NCBI RefSeq assembly: GCF_014208105.1
Contig: NZ_JACHMQ010000001.1
Location: 7,316,001 to 7,380,000 of the forward strand
Length of the DNA stretch: 64,000 nt
From: Actinomadura coerulea
GTDB lineage: Bacteria; Actinomycetota; Actinomycetes; Streptosporangiales; Streptosporangiaceae
Direction: 5' to 3'
The notes beneath the pieces were generated by a model. The model saw only the letters and a program-made list of their open reading frames with translations, was not told where the DNA came from and ran no database searches. The translations under genes and the position numbers were made by a program. Of the stretch, positions 44,826 to 52,980 are shown piece by piece (within the stretch, counting starts at the first letter, position 1; each line of letters begins with the position of its first letter).

Positions 44826-44845
44826 TCATCGAGATGTCATCAAGG
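44826..44845 (+). repeat. Arm-type integrase site, right
   Basis: Same 20-mer as 34504-34523 in the same orientation, between int and attR. Confidence 0.6.
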
Positions 44846-44959
44846 ACGGTGTGGTCGATCTTGAAACCCGGTGACACGGGGCGGCATTAAGGGCCGCTCT
44901 CACCTGCGACTTTATCCTGAAGTTGTTGAACGACCGACTCTGTAAAACTTGATTCATCC

Positions 44960-45004
44960 CGTTCGCATCGAGGGGGTCAGGGGTTCAAATCCCCTCAGCT
45001 CCAC
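44960..45004 (+). other. attR, 45-bp core
   Basis: Exact copy of the tRNA-Ala 3' half (34399-34443). It is not a functional tRNA because the 5' half is absent. Confidence 0.92.
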
Positions 45005-45090
45005 GAGTCGGGCCACCCTGGTCGACGCTTCGCGTCTTCCTTGGTGGCCCGCTGTGTTTTCCGGGGGACATCCCCGGACCCCCGATGGTC

Positions 45091-45125
45091 AAAGGCCGGT
45101 TCTCCAAAGAGAAACCGGCCTTTTT
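45091..45125 (+). terminator. Rho-independent terminator, original tRNA-Ala terminator
   Basis: AAAGGCCGGTTCTC, loop CAAA, GAGAAACCGGCC, then TTTTT. It is 87 bp after attR; before integration this would have been directly downstream of tRNA-Ala. Confidence 0.8.
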
Positions 45126-45256
45126 GGTGTCCGTACGGCTACGTCCCCTCACGTGGAAAGCCGAGGCTCTTTCCCCGCCGCCCGGCCACCTACGGCGTTG
45201 GGCCACCGATCGGCTGGAACAGGGTGCCGGCCCGTTCCACCCTTTGTGTCAGGGCT

Positions 45257-46240
45257 TCACTGTTCCGGCGTTGATGGTGCGGCCCTGGGTGGTGTCGATG
45301 ACGACGGGCGAGCCGTCCGGGATGACTCCGTGCAGGCGGCTGAGCAGATCCGGCACCGCGGCAGGTCGTTCGGGGTGCGGACGGAGATGTGGAAGGCCTT
45401 GGACCGCGTCTGGACGTTGATGACGGTGGCGCCGGGGATGTCCGCGAGCCATGCGGTGGCGGCGTGCTTGACCTGGGTTCGCCAGGCTGCGAACACGTAG
45501 TTCGCGGCTGTGCTGACGCCGAGAGGGACGATGACGACAAGGCCGACGGCGCTGAGAGCGAGGGCGGTCCGGACGCGGGTCGGCTCGGCCTGCGCGCCCA
45601 GGTAGCCGAGGGCGGCGAAGATGAAGGTGCCGGCGAGGACGAGGGCCAGCACGTTGGACAGGAACAGCACCAGCGCGCCCAGCGCGAGGCCGGGGGCGCC
45701 GTCGCCGAGGCAGACGCCGACCACGACGAGGGGCGGTTCGAGGGAGATCGCGACGGCGACGCCGGGGAGGACGGCGGCGACGTTGCGGCGGGCGAGGGCG
45801 ACGGCTCCGGCGAGGCCGGTCGCCATCGCGGCGATCAGGTCGGCCAGGCCCGGGGAGGTGCGGCCGGAGATCTGGCCGTTGGACAGCAGGTCGTAGGAGC
45901 GGGGCACCGCGAGCGAGGCCACCAGGCCGACGACGACGACCGCGGCCGCGCCGCCCAGGACGAACCACCCCGCGCCCGTCCTGGTCCGTTTCACCAGGCC
46001 GAGTGCCATGCCCATGATCGGGACGGACAGCGGGGCGATGATCATGGCTCCGATGACGGTCGCGGTCGAGTCGGAGATCACTCCCGCGGCGGCGATGACG
46101 GCGGACAGCACCAGCATCGTCCAGTACGCCGAGTGGTTCGACGGGCGGTCGCCCGAGCGCAGGTCCAGTTCGGCGGTGAGCTCCTCCAGCGTCCGCCGCT
46201 GTGCCGCGGGGACCAGCAGTTCCCGCATCCGGGTCAGCAC
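45257..46240 (-). CDS. DUF389 membrane protein, frameshifted near the C-terminus
   Basis: 327 aa as read. The DUF389 core has several helices (MLVLSAVIAAAGVISDSTA, VIGAMIIAPLSVPIMGMALG, AVLPGVAVAISLEPPLVVVG). After SKAFHISVRTPNDLP the frame changes: the natural-looking continuation AVPDLLSRLHGVIPDG..VVIDTTQGRTI lies in the next frame and ends at 45249. A single missing base near 45361 explains this. The GTG start 46240 is 12 bp after the upstream hydrolase stop, so the two are in one operon. Confidence 0.82.
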   Translation of the reverse strand: MLTRMRELLVPAAQRRTLEELTAELDLRSGDRPSNHSAYWTMLVLSAVIAAAGVISDSTATVIGAMIIAPLSVPIMGMALGLVKRTRTGAGWFVLGGAAAVVVVGLVASLAVPRSYDLLSNGQISGRTSPGLADLIAAMATGLAGAVALARRNVAAVLPGVAVAISLEPPLVVVGVCLGDGAPGLALGALVLFLSNVLALVLAGTFIFAALGYLGAQAEPTRVRTALALSAVGLVVIVPLGVSTAANYVFAAWRTQVKHAATAWLADIPGATVINVQTRSKAFHISVRTPNDLPRCRICSAACTESSRTARPSSSTPPRAAPSTPEQ

Positions 46241-46252
46241 CGCATCACCGGG

Positions 46253-48061
46253 TCAGGGCGTGACGATGTCGAAGTCGCGGTCGCCGTCGTCGAGGAGGCC
46301 GATCAGCGTGGTGACCGCCCGGCGGTCGCCGTCGGCGTGGACGTCGCCGAGTTCTCCGGTGGCGACCATGCGGAGCAGTTGCGGTTTGGTCAGGGTCAGG
46401 GTGAGGTCGGCCGGGGTGCCCTCGCGGGTCCGGGTCTGGGTGAGGACGCCGTTGGCGAGGCTGAGCCGGACCTCGTCCTTGAGGTCGGTGAAGACGCAGT
46501 CGATGGTCAGGCGGGTGTCCCAGGCGCGCGGGCCGTTGACGCGGATGGCGAGGGAGTCGAAGATCTGCTCGACGCTCAGCGCCATGAGGACGTCCGGGGA
46601 CGAGGAGTCGAGGGTGTTGGCGGGCTTGTCGCCGCGCAGCTCGGCCGCGCCCTGGAGGTAGAAGTTCCGCCAGGTGGCGTTCTCGCTGCCATGGCCCAGT
46701 TCTTCGTAGACCCGGGCGAGAAGCTCGCGTGCCGCGGTGTTGCCGGGATCGGCGAAGACGACGTAGTTGAGCACCTGCGCGGCCCAACGGGTCTCGCCCG
46801 CCGCGAGGGCGGCCTCGGCCTTGGGAAGGATGCTCTCGGCGCCGCCCATGAACTCGACGTGCTTCTTCGCTGACTCCTCGGGCGGCAGTTCCCAGAGGTG
46901 CGCGGGGTTGCCGTCGAACCAGCCCATGTACCGCTGGTAGACGGCCTTGACGTTGTGGGAGACCGAGCCGTAGTAGCCGCGGGTGTGCCAGAGCCGGTCC
47001 AGCGCGGGCGGCATCTGGATCATTTCGGCGATCTCGGTGCCGGTGTAGCCCTGGTTGAGCATCCGGAGCGTCTGGTCGTGGAGGTAGGCGTACAGATCCC
47101 GCTGCTGGGACAGGAAGGCGGTCAGCTCGCGGGTGCCCCAGGTCGGCCAGTGGTGCGAGGCGAACAGCAGGTCGGACCCGGCGGCGAACATCTCGATCGC
47201 CTCGGTGAGGTAGCGCGCCCACACGCGCGGGTCGCGGACGAGCGCGCCGCGCAGTGTCAGCACGTTGTGGAGGTTGTGGGTGGCGTTCTCGGCCATGCAC
47301 AGGGCGCGCCGGTCGGGGAAGTGGAAGTTCATCTCCGCGGGCGCCTCGGTGCCGGGGGTCAACTGGAAGACGATCCGGACACCGTCGATCGCTTCCTCCT
47401 GCCCGGTCTCGGTGATCGACAGCGTCGGCTCGATCAAGGACATCGTGCCGGTGGACGTCGTCGCACCGAGCCCGGCGCCGATCTGCCCGGTGGCGCCCCT
47501 GGGCAACACCGCTCCGTACATGAAGGTCGCGCGCCGGTTCATGGCGGTGCCGGCGTAGACGTTCTCGGAGACGGCGTGCTCCAGGAAGCCGGCCGGAGCG
47601 ATGATCGGGACGTCGGCGCCGTCCGGCACCACCCCGCGGACACCACCGAAGTGGTCGGCGTGCGAGTGGCTGTAGATGACCGCCTTCACCGGGCGGTCCC
47701 CCCGGTGCTCCCGGTAGAGCGCCATGGCCGCCGCCGCGCACTCCACCGACAGCAGGGGGTCGACGACGATGACACCCGTGTCGCCCTCGACGAGGGAGAT
47801 GTTCGACAGGTCGAAGCCGCGCACCTGGTAGATGCCGTCGGCCACCTGGTAGAGGCCGTGCCTGGCGGTGAGCAGCGACTGCCGCCACAGGCTCGGGTTC
47901 GCCGTGCCGGGGCATTCGGCGTCGAGGAAGTCGTACGCGCCCAGGTCCCAGACGACCCGGCCCGAGGTGTCCTTGATCTCCGTTTGCGAGGCCGTGCCGA
48001 CGAACCCCTTGTCGGCGTCGGCGAAATCGGTCCGATCCTCCATCGACGGCGCAGCGTCCAC
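46253..48061 (-). CDS. Alkyl-sulfatase-like MBL-fold hydrolase
   Basis: 602 aa, size and layout of SdsA1/BDS1-type alkyl sulfatases, which hydrolyse sulfate esters such as SDS. The metallo-beta-lactamase motif IYSHSHADHFGG supplies zinc ligands and AENATHNLHN a second ligand set. A helical dimerisation domain follows (GETRWAAQVLNYVVFADPGN, TAARELLARVYEELGHGSEN), then a C-terminal SCP2-like domain (VRLSLANGVLTQT ... TADLTLTL-like). No signal peptide is seen, so it would act in the cytoplasm. The GTG start 48061 follows GAGGAGGAGAC. Confidence 0.88.
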   Translation of the reverse strand: MDAAPSMEDRTDFADADKGFVGTASQTEIKDTSGRVVWDLGAYDFLDAECPGTANPSLWRQSLLTARHGLYQVADGIYQVRGFDLSNISLVEGDTGVIVVDPLLSVECAAAAMALYREHRGDRPVKAVIYSHSHADHFGGVRGVVPDGADVPIIAPAGFLEHAVSENVYAGTAMNRRATFMYGAVLPRGATGQIGAGLGATTSTGTMSLIEPTLSITETGQEEAIDGVRIVFQLTPGTEAPAEMNFHFPDRRALCMAENATHNLHNVLTLRGALVRDPRVWARYLTEAIEMFAAGSDLLFASHHWPTWGTRELTAFLSQQRDLYAYLHDQTLRMLNQGYTGTEIAEMIQMPPALDRLWHTRGYYGSVSHNVKAVYQRYMGWFDGNPAHLWELPPEESAKKHVEFMGGAESILPKAEAALAAGETRWAAQVLNYVVFADPGNTAARELLARVYEELGHGSENATWRNFYLQGAAELRGDKPANTLDSSSPDVLMALSVEQIFDSLAIRVNGPRAWDTRLTIDCVFTDLKDEVRLSLANGVLTQTRTREGTPADLTLTLTKPQLLRMVATGELGDVHADGDRRAVTTLIGLLDDGDRDFDIVTP

Positions 48062-48178
48062 GTCTCCTCCTCGGCGCACGTTTCGTCAGCAACCAAGCAC
48101 TTCCCTGGTGCAGCCCACAGCAGCACCGCGGACGCACCAAGAGACCGCCAATCCCCGCCGTGAAGACGACGCGGCGAG

Positions 48179-48937
48179 TCAGAGGGGCTGGGGGTGGGTG
48201 CGGGCAGTGGTCGGGGGGAGCAGGTTGCCGATGCGGATGGCGTTGAGGCGGTGGCGGATGAAGCGGTCTTGGTGCCTGCCCCATGTGTCGGGTTTCGTGG
48301 GGTGGGTGCTCTGGTCGGGGTGCTTGCGGTAGAGCCAGGTCACCGAGGGTTCCTGGTAGCCGTCGAAGACTTCGCTGAGGGCGATGAACAGGGCCACGTC
48401 CTGCGCGCGGGGGAGGGCGCCCCAGCCGCCGAAGGCGCGGATCAGGTCGGTGGGGGCCACCAGGCCGGCGCAGGCCGCCTGGCATAGTCCCGTCTCCTCG
48501 TACAGGCGGCCGATCGTCCCCGCCGGCACCAGGCCGCAGGGGTAGGCCAGGGGGTAGGGGACGCGGCGTCCGTCGATCAGGTCGTCCGCCTGGCCGATCG
48601 TCCAGCCGATGCCGGGGTGTTCGTCGAAGGCGGGGATGAGCGTCGCGAGGCCGTCGGGAAGGAGGACGTCGTCGTAGTCGAGCACCGCGACCAGTTCGCC
48701 GCGTGCCCGGCTCAGGGCGAAGTTCCTGGTGGTCCCGGTGCCGAGTTGGGCGCCGTTCGCCTCGTAGAGCGCACCCGGGCACAGATCGCGGGCCGCGGGT
48801 GCGTCCCCGTCCTCCTGGACGAGCCATTCGAGCTCCCAGCCAGGGGGGAGGCGCTGGGCGGTGACGCCGGCCGCGGCCTGCCGCAGGTAGTCCGGTATCG
48901 GCCTCCGTACGGCGGTGATGATCGAAATCAGCGGCAA
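48179..48937 (-). CDS. Family 2 glycosyltransferase
   Basis: 252 aa. GT-A fold: LISIITAVRRPIPDYLRQAA, LEWLVQEDGD, GTTRNFALSRARGELVAVLDYDDVLLPDGL (DxD motif) and WGALPRAQDVALFIALSEVF. It probably transfers a sugar from a nucleotide donor to an unknown acceptor. The TTG start 48937 is supported by GGAGGAGTGCC directly upstream. It is separate from the sulfatase operon by 117 bp. Confidence 0.87.
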   Translation of the reverse strand: MPLISIITAVRRPIPDYLRQAAAGVTAQRLPPGWELEWLVQEDGDAPAARDLCPGALYEANGAQLGTGTTRNFALSRARGELVAVLDYDDVLLPDGLATLIPAFDEHPGIGWTIGQADDLIDGRRVPYPLAYPCGLVPAGTIGRLYEETGLCQAACAGLVAPTDLIRAFGGWGALPRAQDVALFIALSEVFDGYQEPSVTWLYRKHPDQSTHPTKPDTWGRHQDRFIRHRLNAIRIGNLLPPTTARTHPQPL

Positions 48938-49032
48938 GGCACTCCTCCATCGTGAGCGGCGCCGGGCGGACGGCCCTGATCATCACATGGTCCGGGCGGG
49001 GGCGGGGAGGCGGCAGCCCTTACAGTGCTGAG

Positions 49033-49689
49033 ATGGACGTGAGCGCGATGCTTGAGCAGTACGCCTATCCGGAGACGACGCCGTGGCTGCGGGCGAACAT
49101 GATCGCGTCGCTTGACGGGGGGATCCAGTACCAGGGGAGCACCAGCGCGCTCGGGTACGCGGGAGACTGGGCCCTCATGCAGCGGCTCAGGACGCTGGCC
49201 GACGTTGTGATCATGGGGGCCACGACCGTCCGGGAGTACGGGTCGTATCCGAAGGAGGCGCGGAAGCTCGCGATCGTGTCGCGGAGCCTGCGGTTCGACT
49301 TCGACGGGCCGCTGTTCACCGAGGCGCCCGCGCCGCCGGTCGTCATCACGTGCGGTGCGGCACCGGCCGGGCGTCTGCGCGAAGCCGAGAAGCGCGCCGA
49401 GGTCATGGTGTGCGGTACCGACTCCACGGACATGGGCATGGCGCTGCGACAGCTGGGCGACAGGGGGTACAAGCGTCAGCTCTGCGAGGGAGGGCCGGTC
49501 GTGCTCGCCCAGATCGCCGCCGCGGGGTGGCTGCATGAGCTGTGCCTGACGTTGAGCCCGGTCATCACCGCCGGTGACGCCGCCCGCGTCCTCGACGGCC
49601 CGGCCGTCGACATGCAGCGCATGGAGCTGTGCCACGCGATCCAGGACGAGAACTATCTCTACCTTCGGTACCGCATGGCCCAGGGCTAG
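49033..49689 (+). CDS. RibD C-terminal/DHFR-like pyrimidine reductase family protein
   Basis: 218 aa. DHFR-like fold: WLRANMIASLDGGIQYQGST, ADVVIMGATTVREYG, RKLAIVSRSLRFD and CEGGPVVLAQIAAAGWLHEL. It is likely an NADPH-dependent reductase of the riboflavin or folate-like type. TACAGT six bases before the ATG points to a leaderless transcript. It converges on and overlaps by four bases the FolP2-like gene, suggesting pteridine-related functions together (inference). Confidence 0.88.
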   Translation: MDVSAMLEQYAYPETTPWLRANMIASLDGGIQYQGSTSALGYAGDWALMQRLRTLADVVIMGATTVREYGSYPKEARKLAIVSRSLRFDFDGPLFTEAPAPPVVITCGAAPAGRLREAEKRAEVMVCGTDSTDMGMALRQLGDRGYKRQLCEGGPVVLAQIAAAGWLHELCLTLSPVITAGDAARVLDGPAVDMQRMELCHAIQDENYLYLRYRMAQG

Positions 49690-50588
49690 ACGATGTTGTG
49701 ACGGACGTAGGCCGGCGGACGCCAGCCGAGGATGCTCTCGACCATGTTGACCGCTTGCCTCGCCTCCGTGACGTCGTGGACCCGCACGATGCGCGCGCCG
49801 CCCAGGACGGAGACGACGAGGGTGGCGAGGGTGCCCTCGACGCGGTCCTGCTGGTCCCGGTTCAGCGTCTCGCCGATGAAGTCCTTGTTCGAGACCGCGA
49901 CGAGCAGCGGGTGGCCGATCTGCGCGATCTCCGGGAGGCGGCGGGTCAGTTCGAGCGAGTGGTAGGTGTTCTTGTTCAGGTCGTGGCCGGGATCGATGAT
50001 GATCCGGTCGGCCGGCACGCCGTGCTTCTCGGCCAGGGCGACCCGCCGGCGCAGGAACTCGGCGACCTCGGTGACGACGTCGTCGTACCGAGGACGAGGG
50101 TAGGGAGTCCGAGGGTCGGCGAGGCTGTGCGTGATGATGAGGGTCGCGCCGGTTTCGGCGACCACGTCGGCGAGGGCGGGGTCGTGCAGGCCGCTCGTGT
50201 TGTTCAGGACGTCGGCGCCGGCGGCGAAGGCCGCGCGGGCGACCTCGGGACGGTACGTCTCCACGGAGATCACCGCGTCCGTGCGGGAGCGGGCGCCCTC
50301 GATGACCGGCACCACGCGGTCGATCTCTTCCTCGACGCCGACCGGGGGCCCCGGGGCGAAGGGGACCCCGCCGATGTCCAGCCAGTCGGCCTCGTGGGCG
50401 AGCGCGTTCTCTACCGCGACCAATGCCTTGTCGAGGGCGAATGTGCGCCCCCGGTCGTGGAACGAATCGGGGGTGCGGTTGATTATCGCCATCACGGCGA
50501 CCTGCCGCGAGAAATCAAACGTGCGCCGCCCGATCGTCCGTTCGGGGCAAATAATCTCAGGGTAGAAGATAGCGTTCTTTTCGCTCAC
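49686..50588 (-). CDS. DHPS homologue of the FolP2 type
   Basis: 300 aa, TIM barrel related to dihydropteroate synthase. The first motif is MAIINRTPDSFHDRG and the second loop reads WLDIGGVPFAPGPPVGVEEE, lacking the STRPG of true DHPS. DPGHDLNKNTYHSLEL and VAVSNKDFIGETL match the mycobacterial FolP2 pattern. FolP2 proteins have been reported not to make dihydropteroate, so this should not be called a sulfonamide target. GTG start 50588. It may work with the convergent reductase. Confidence 0.85.
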   Translation of the reverse strand: MSEKNAIFYPEIICPERTIGRRTFDFSRQVAVMAIINRTPDSFHDRGRTFALDKALVAVENALAHEADWLDIGGVPFAPGPPVGVEEEIDRVVPVIEGARSRTDAVISVETYRPEVARAAFAAGADVLNNTSGLHDPALADVVAETGATLIITHSLADPRTPYPRPRYDDVVTEVAEFLRRRVALAEKHGVPADRIIIDPGHDLNKNTYHSLELTRRLPEIAQIGHPLLVAVSNKDFIGETLNRDQQDRVEGTLATLVVSVLGGARIVRVHDVTEARQAVNMVESILGWRPPAYVRHNIV

Positions 50589-50638
50589 ATTGGCCGCCTA
50601 AGTTGAACTTGGCGTCAGCATAGCAAGGCGGCGGTCGG

Positions 50639-51793
50639 CTACCTCTCCGCTCGCGGCCGCCGCCCCACGGTGGTGACGAGCCGCAGGAGAGAGAAGAAGA
50701 CCAAAGCCCCGCCGACCACCAGGAGCATGGAGAGCGCCCGCTCCTGGAGGCCGTGCGACTTGATGACTATGGCCCCGGACCCGGCGACGAAACCGACGAG
50801 AGCGACGAAGAGGCCGAGTATCTCCACCATCTTGAGCAGGCCGGACGAGACCATCTCCTGCGCCACGTCGATACGCTGGGTGAGCCTCAGCGATGCCTCG
50901 TCGAGCCGTTGTTCGAGCTCGGCCGAGGCCGCCGCGATCCTCTCGTCCACCTGGGCGGCGATGGAGTCCGCAACGGCCTGGGTGTTGCGTTCGATCTGGT
51001 CTTGCAGATCCTGGGCCAGAATGATCGAGCGGCGCTCTTGCGTGAACTGCTCGTGCACCAGAACGTCGCCGGGGCCGAGGGCGTCTATCGCGCGGTCTAT
51101 CTCGTGGAGACCGTCGTCGAAACGGCCCAGCTTCCGATACGCCGTCGCGCGCCGGTAATAGACAATGGAGTTTTCCTGGCCGCGCGCCATCATCTCGTCG
51201 GACAGATCCAGCATCATCTGCGGCTGCTCCGGCAAGTGGTCGGCGAAATTGATGCCCGTCAGGAGCACCTGGTTGGTCTTGTCGTCCGCGTCGGGGGCGT
51301 CGACGGCCCGCCGGTACAGGCCGGGCCCGTTCGAGGCGCGGGCGCCGAGCGCGGCGAAGGCCGCGAAGCTCAGTACGAGGGCGTCCTGGTCGAACTCTGC
51401 CAGCCATTCGAGACAGTGCCGGTGGAGCTGCGCGAACTTGAAGTCGAAGCGCAGCCGCTGGCCGTGGATGTAGGCCAGGCACAGCCGCGCGGTAGGCGTG
51501 TTGCCCGCCGCCAGGACGCGGGCCCGGTCGGTCTCGTCCAGGTAGCCCTGACCGTTCTTCCGGGCCAGCCAGGCGAGGTCTGTGGCGGCCCGCCGGATCT
51601 GCCGAACGGGGAGCCCGAACTCCTCGACCCGGGAGACGAAGTCGTCCACCCATGCGGAAGGGGGGCCGGCGGTGGCCGCCGCGAAGTGGTCGACAAGGAT
51701 GGACGCCTTCTCCCGGTCGGACGCCGCCTCCATGCGCTCCGAGAGCCGGTCGCTCTCCGGGCTCTGCCGTTGAGGCGGGACGCCGTTATCCAT
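50639..51793 (-). CDS. Helical repeat - coiled coil - membrane protein
   Basis: 384 aa. The N-terminal ~250 residues are helical and TPR-like (NSIVYYRRATAYRKLGRFDD, GLHEIDRAIDALGPGDVL). A coiled coil (QIERNTQAVADSIAAQVDER, ASAELEQRLDEASLRLTQRI) and two C-terminal helices (LGLFVALVGFVAGSGAIVI, MLLVVGGALVFFSLLRLV) follow. The layout is like signalling or conflict-associated receptors. There is no partner enzyme nearby, and the function is unknown. Confidence 0.72.
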   Translation of the reverse strand: MDNGVPPQRQSPESDRLSERMEAASDREKASILVDHFAAATAGPPSAWVDDFVSRVEEFGLPVRQIRRAATDLAWLARKNGQGYLDETDRARVLAAGNTPTARLCLAYIHGQRLRFDFKFAQLHRHCLEWLAEFDQDALVLSFAAFAALGARASNGPGLYRRAVDAPDADDKTNQVLLTGINFADHLPEQPQMMLDLSDEMMARGQENSIVYYRRATAYRKLGRFDDGLHEIDRAIDALGPGDVLVHEQFTQERRSIILAQDLQDQIERNTQAVADSIAAQVDERIAAASAELEQRLDEASLRLTQRIDVAQEMVSSGLLKMVEILGLFVALVGFVAGSGAIVIKSHGLQERALSMLLVVGGALVFFSLLRLVTTVGRRPRAER

Positions 51794-51906
51794 GAGACCC
51801 CTTGCCGTCCGAAGCGACCTGAACCGGCCCAGCAGTCTAGGCCGCCGGTCAGCGCGGAGGCGCGCGGGAGCGCATCATCGGAGGTCGGAGGGGAAGGTAA
51901 GGCCGC

Positions 51907-52326
51907 ATGATCGCTGGCAGCAGTCCCGAGCCCGACGAGGCGACCGTGAAAGCCGTGGGCAAGCTGAGCGAGGCCCTGGAGAGCGTCGAGCGCGCCCGGG
52001 GCCACCTCTACTCATGGCATCAGCTCACCGGCAAGGCCGACTTCGAGCTGGGGGACGCCGCCGCGCTGCTCGCCAAGGCCGGGCACCAAGAACTCGCCGA
52101 CGAGCTGTCGCGCGAACTCGTGGGCCGCAACGTCCTCCCGGACCGTTGGAGCTTCCAGGCGGTCGAGGAGTACGAAGACACCTACTACGAACCGCTCCGA
52201 CGTTATGAGGCGCGCGTACGGGAGTCGTTGACCGCTGGTAGACGGCACCTCTACGAGGCTCGACTCAAGGAGGAGCGGCGCACCCACGGGCACCCGCACC
52301 ACACGTCCGCGCCAGGCGACGCGTAG
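51907..52326 (+). CDS. Conserved small helical protein (139 aa)
   Basis: Helices dominate (VKAVGKLSEALESVERARGH, LGDAAALLAKAGHQELADEL) with a conserved-looking WSFQAVEEYEDTYYEP centre and a His-rich tail. AAGGTAAGG precedes the ATG. Actinobacteria commonly carry such proteins of unknown function. Confidence 0.68.
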   Translation: MIAGSSPEPDEATVKAVGKLSEALESVERARGHLYSWHQLTGKADFELGDAAALLAKAGHQELADELSRELVGRNVLPDRWSFQAVEEYEDTYYEPLRRYEARVRESLTAGRRHLYEARLKEERRTHGHPHHTSAPGDA

Positions 52327-52418
52327 CGGCCGGTGTGGAGACGCCGTGACACGCGGGGCGCCCAGGTACGGAGTTCCTGGAGCGCCGGGGCACTCCAGGA
52401 ACTCCGGTCGATTGGCGC

Positions 52419-52727
52419 CTATCCCTTGCACGTCTTCTGCGCGTAGGAGTAGGTGCTGCCGTGGTCGCACTTGTCGCCCACGGCCTTGGGCAGGTTGACC
52501 GTCCCGCCGTCCTTCAGGAAGACCTTCCAGTCTCCGGTCTGCATCTGCCAGAGGCGGGAGGTCACCTGCGTCTCCCCGCTGTGGGGAGCGGCCGGAGCGG
52601 CCGGGGCGGCAGGGCCGCCGGAGCCGCCCGAGGAGGAACCGGACCCGGGGAGTCCGGTCGTCCCCGTTCCGCCGATGATCAGAAGGAGGATCGCTCCCGC
52701 GACCCACCCGGTTGTCTTGTTCTGCAT
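52419..52727 (-). CDS. Small secreted or membrane-anchored protein
   Basis: 102 aa. A signal or anchor (WVAGAILLLIIGGTG) is followed by a Gly/Ser/Pro/Ala linker and a compact C-terminal part with two Cys (KAVGDKCDHGSTYSYAQKTC). The function is unknown. The ATG at 52727 starts right at the hydrophobic helix. Confidence 0.62.
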   Translation of the reverse strand: MQNKTTGWVAGAILLLIIGGTGTTGLPGSGSSSGGSGGPAAPAAPAAPHSGETQVTSRLWQMQTGDWKVFLKDGGTVNLPKAVGDKCDHGSTYSYAQKTCKG

Positions 52728-52980
52728 TGTTCCGACTGGCAGCCGGCCCCGCCCCCGCGGGGCTCACCTTGGCACCAGTCCTCCTGTGTGGACGACCGTC
52801 CCCAGCGGTCCGGGACCAGCAAGCCTTCGGTGCCGCGGAAGGCGGGGCGAGTGAGGGTGGCGGCGCGGGATCGCGGTCGGGCCGTTGGCGCACGGGGAGG
52901 CGGCGGAGTTGGCTAATCTATCGACTTGGTAGGATTTCCACTCTCGTACCACTCACCCCTTCCGTTTCATGAGGTCTGCC
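52728..52980. promoter_or_regulatory. Leader of the SAM hydrolase/ABC operon
   Basis: 253 bp with an AT-rich segment near 52912-52936 (GGCTAATCTATCGACTTGG then TAGGAT, a -10 candidate). AATCTATC and GGTAGGATT form an imperfect inverted repeat that could be an operator. No known riboswitch fold was recognised. Confidence 0.35.

Larger units (their letters stand above)
34399..45004. mobile_element. Integrative mobilizable element in tRNA-Ala
   Basis: Bounded by identical 45-bp repeats at 34399-34443 and 44960-45004; unit length 10,561 bp. It carries int and xis at the right end, mobC and a relaxase in the centre, an Xre-ImmA/PIN pair and a CoiA-like gene on the left, and decayed kinase and ATPase genes. 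Several stretches (about 35,400-37,080) are clearly poorer in GC than the flanks. No FtsK/TraB-like translocase and no replication initiator is seen, so it differs from typical actinomycete AICEs. Confidence 0.9.

Noticed and set aside
44960..45004. A second tRNA-Ala
   Set aside because: Only the 3' half is present; it is the attR repeat of the mobile element.
46245..48986. A 913-codon open frame on the minus strand
   Set aside because: Out-of-frame shadow of the alkyl-sulfatase and glycosyltransferase genes, with implausible Arg/Pro composition.
49686..50588. Calling the gene folP1 (sulfonamide target)
   Set aside because: The DHPS loop residues are altered in the FolP2 manner, so a true DHPS role is not supported.
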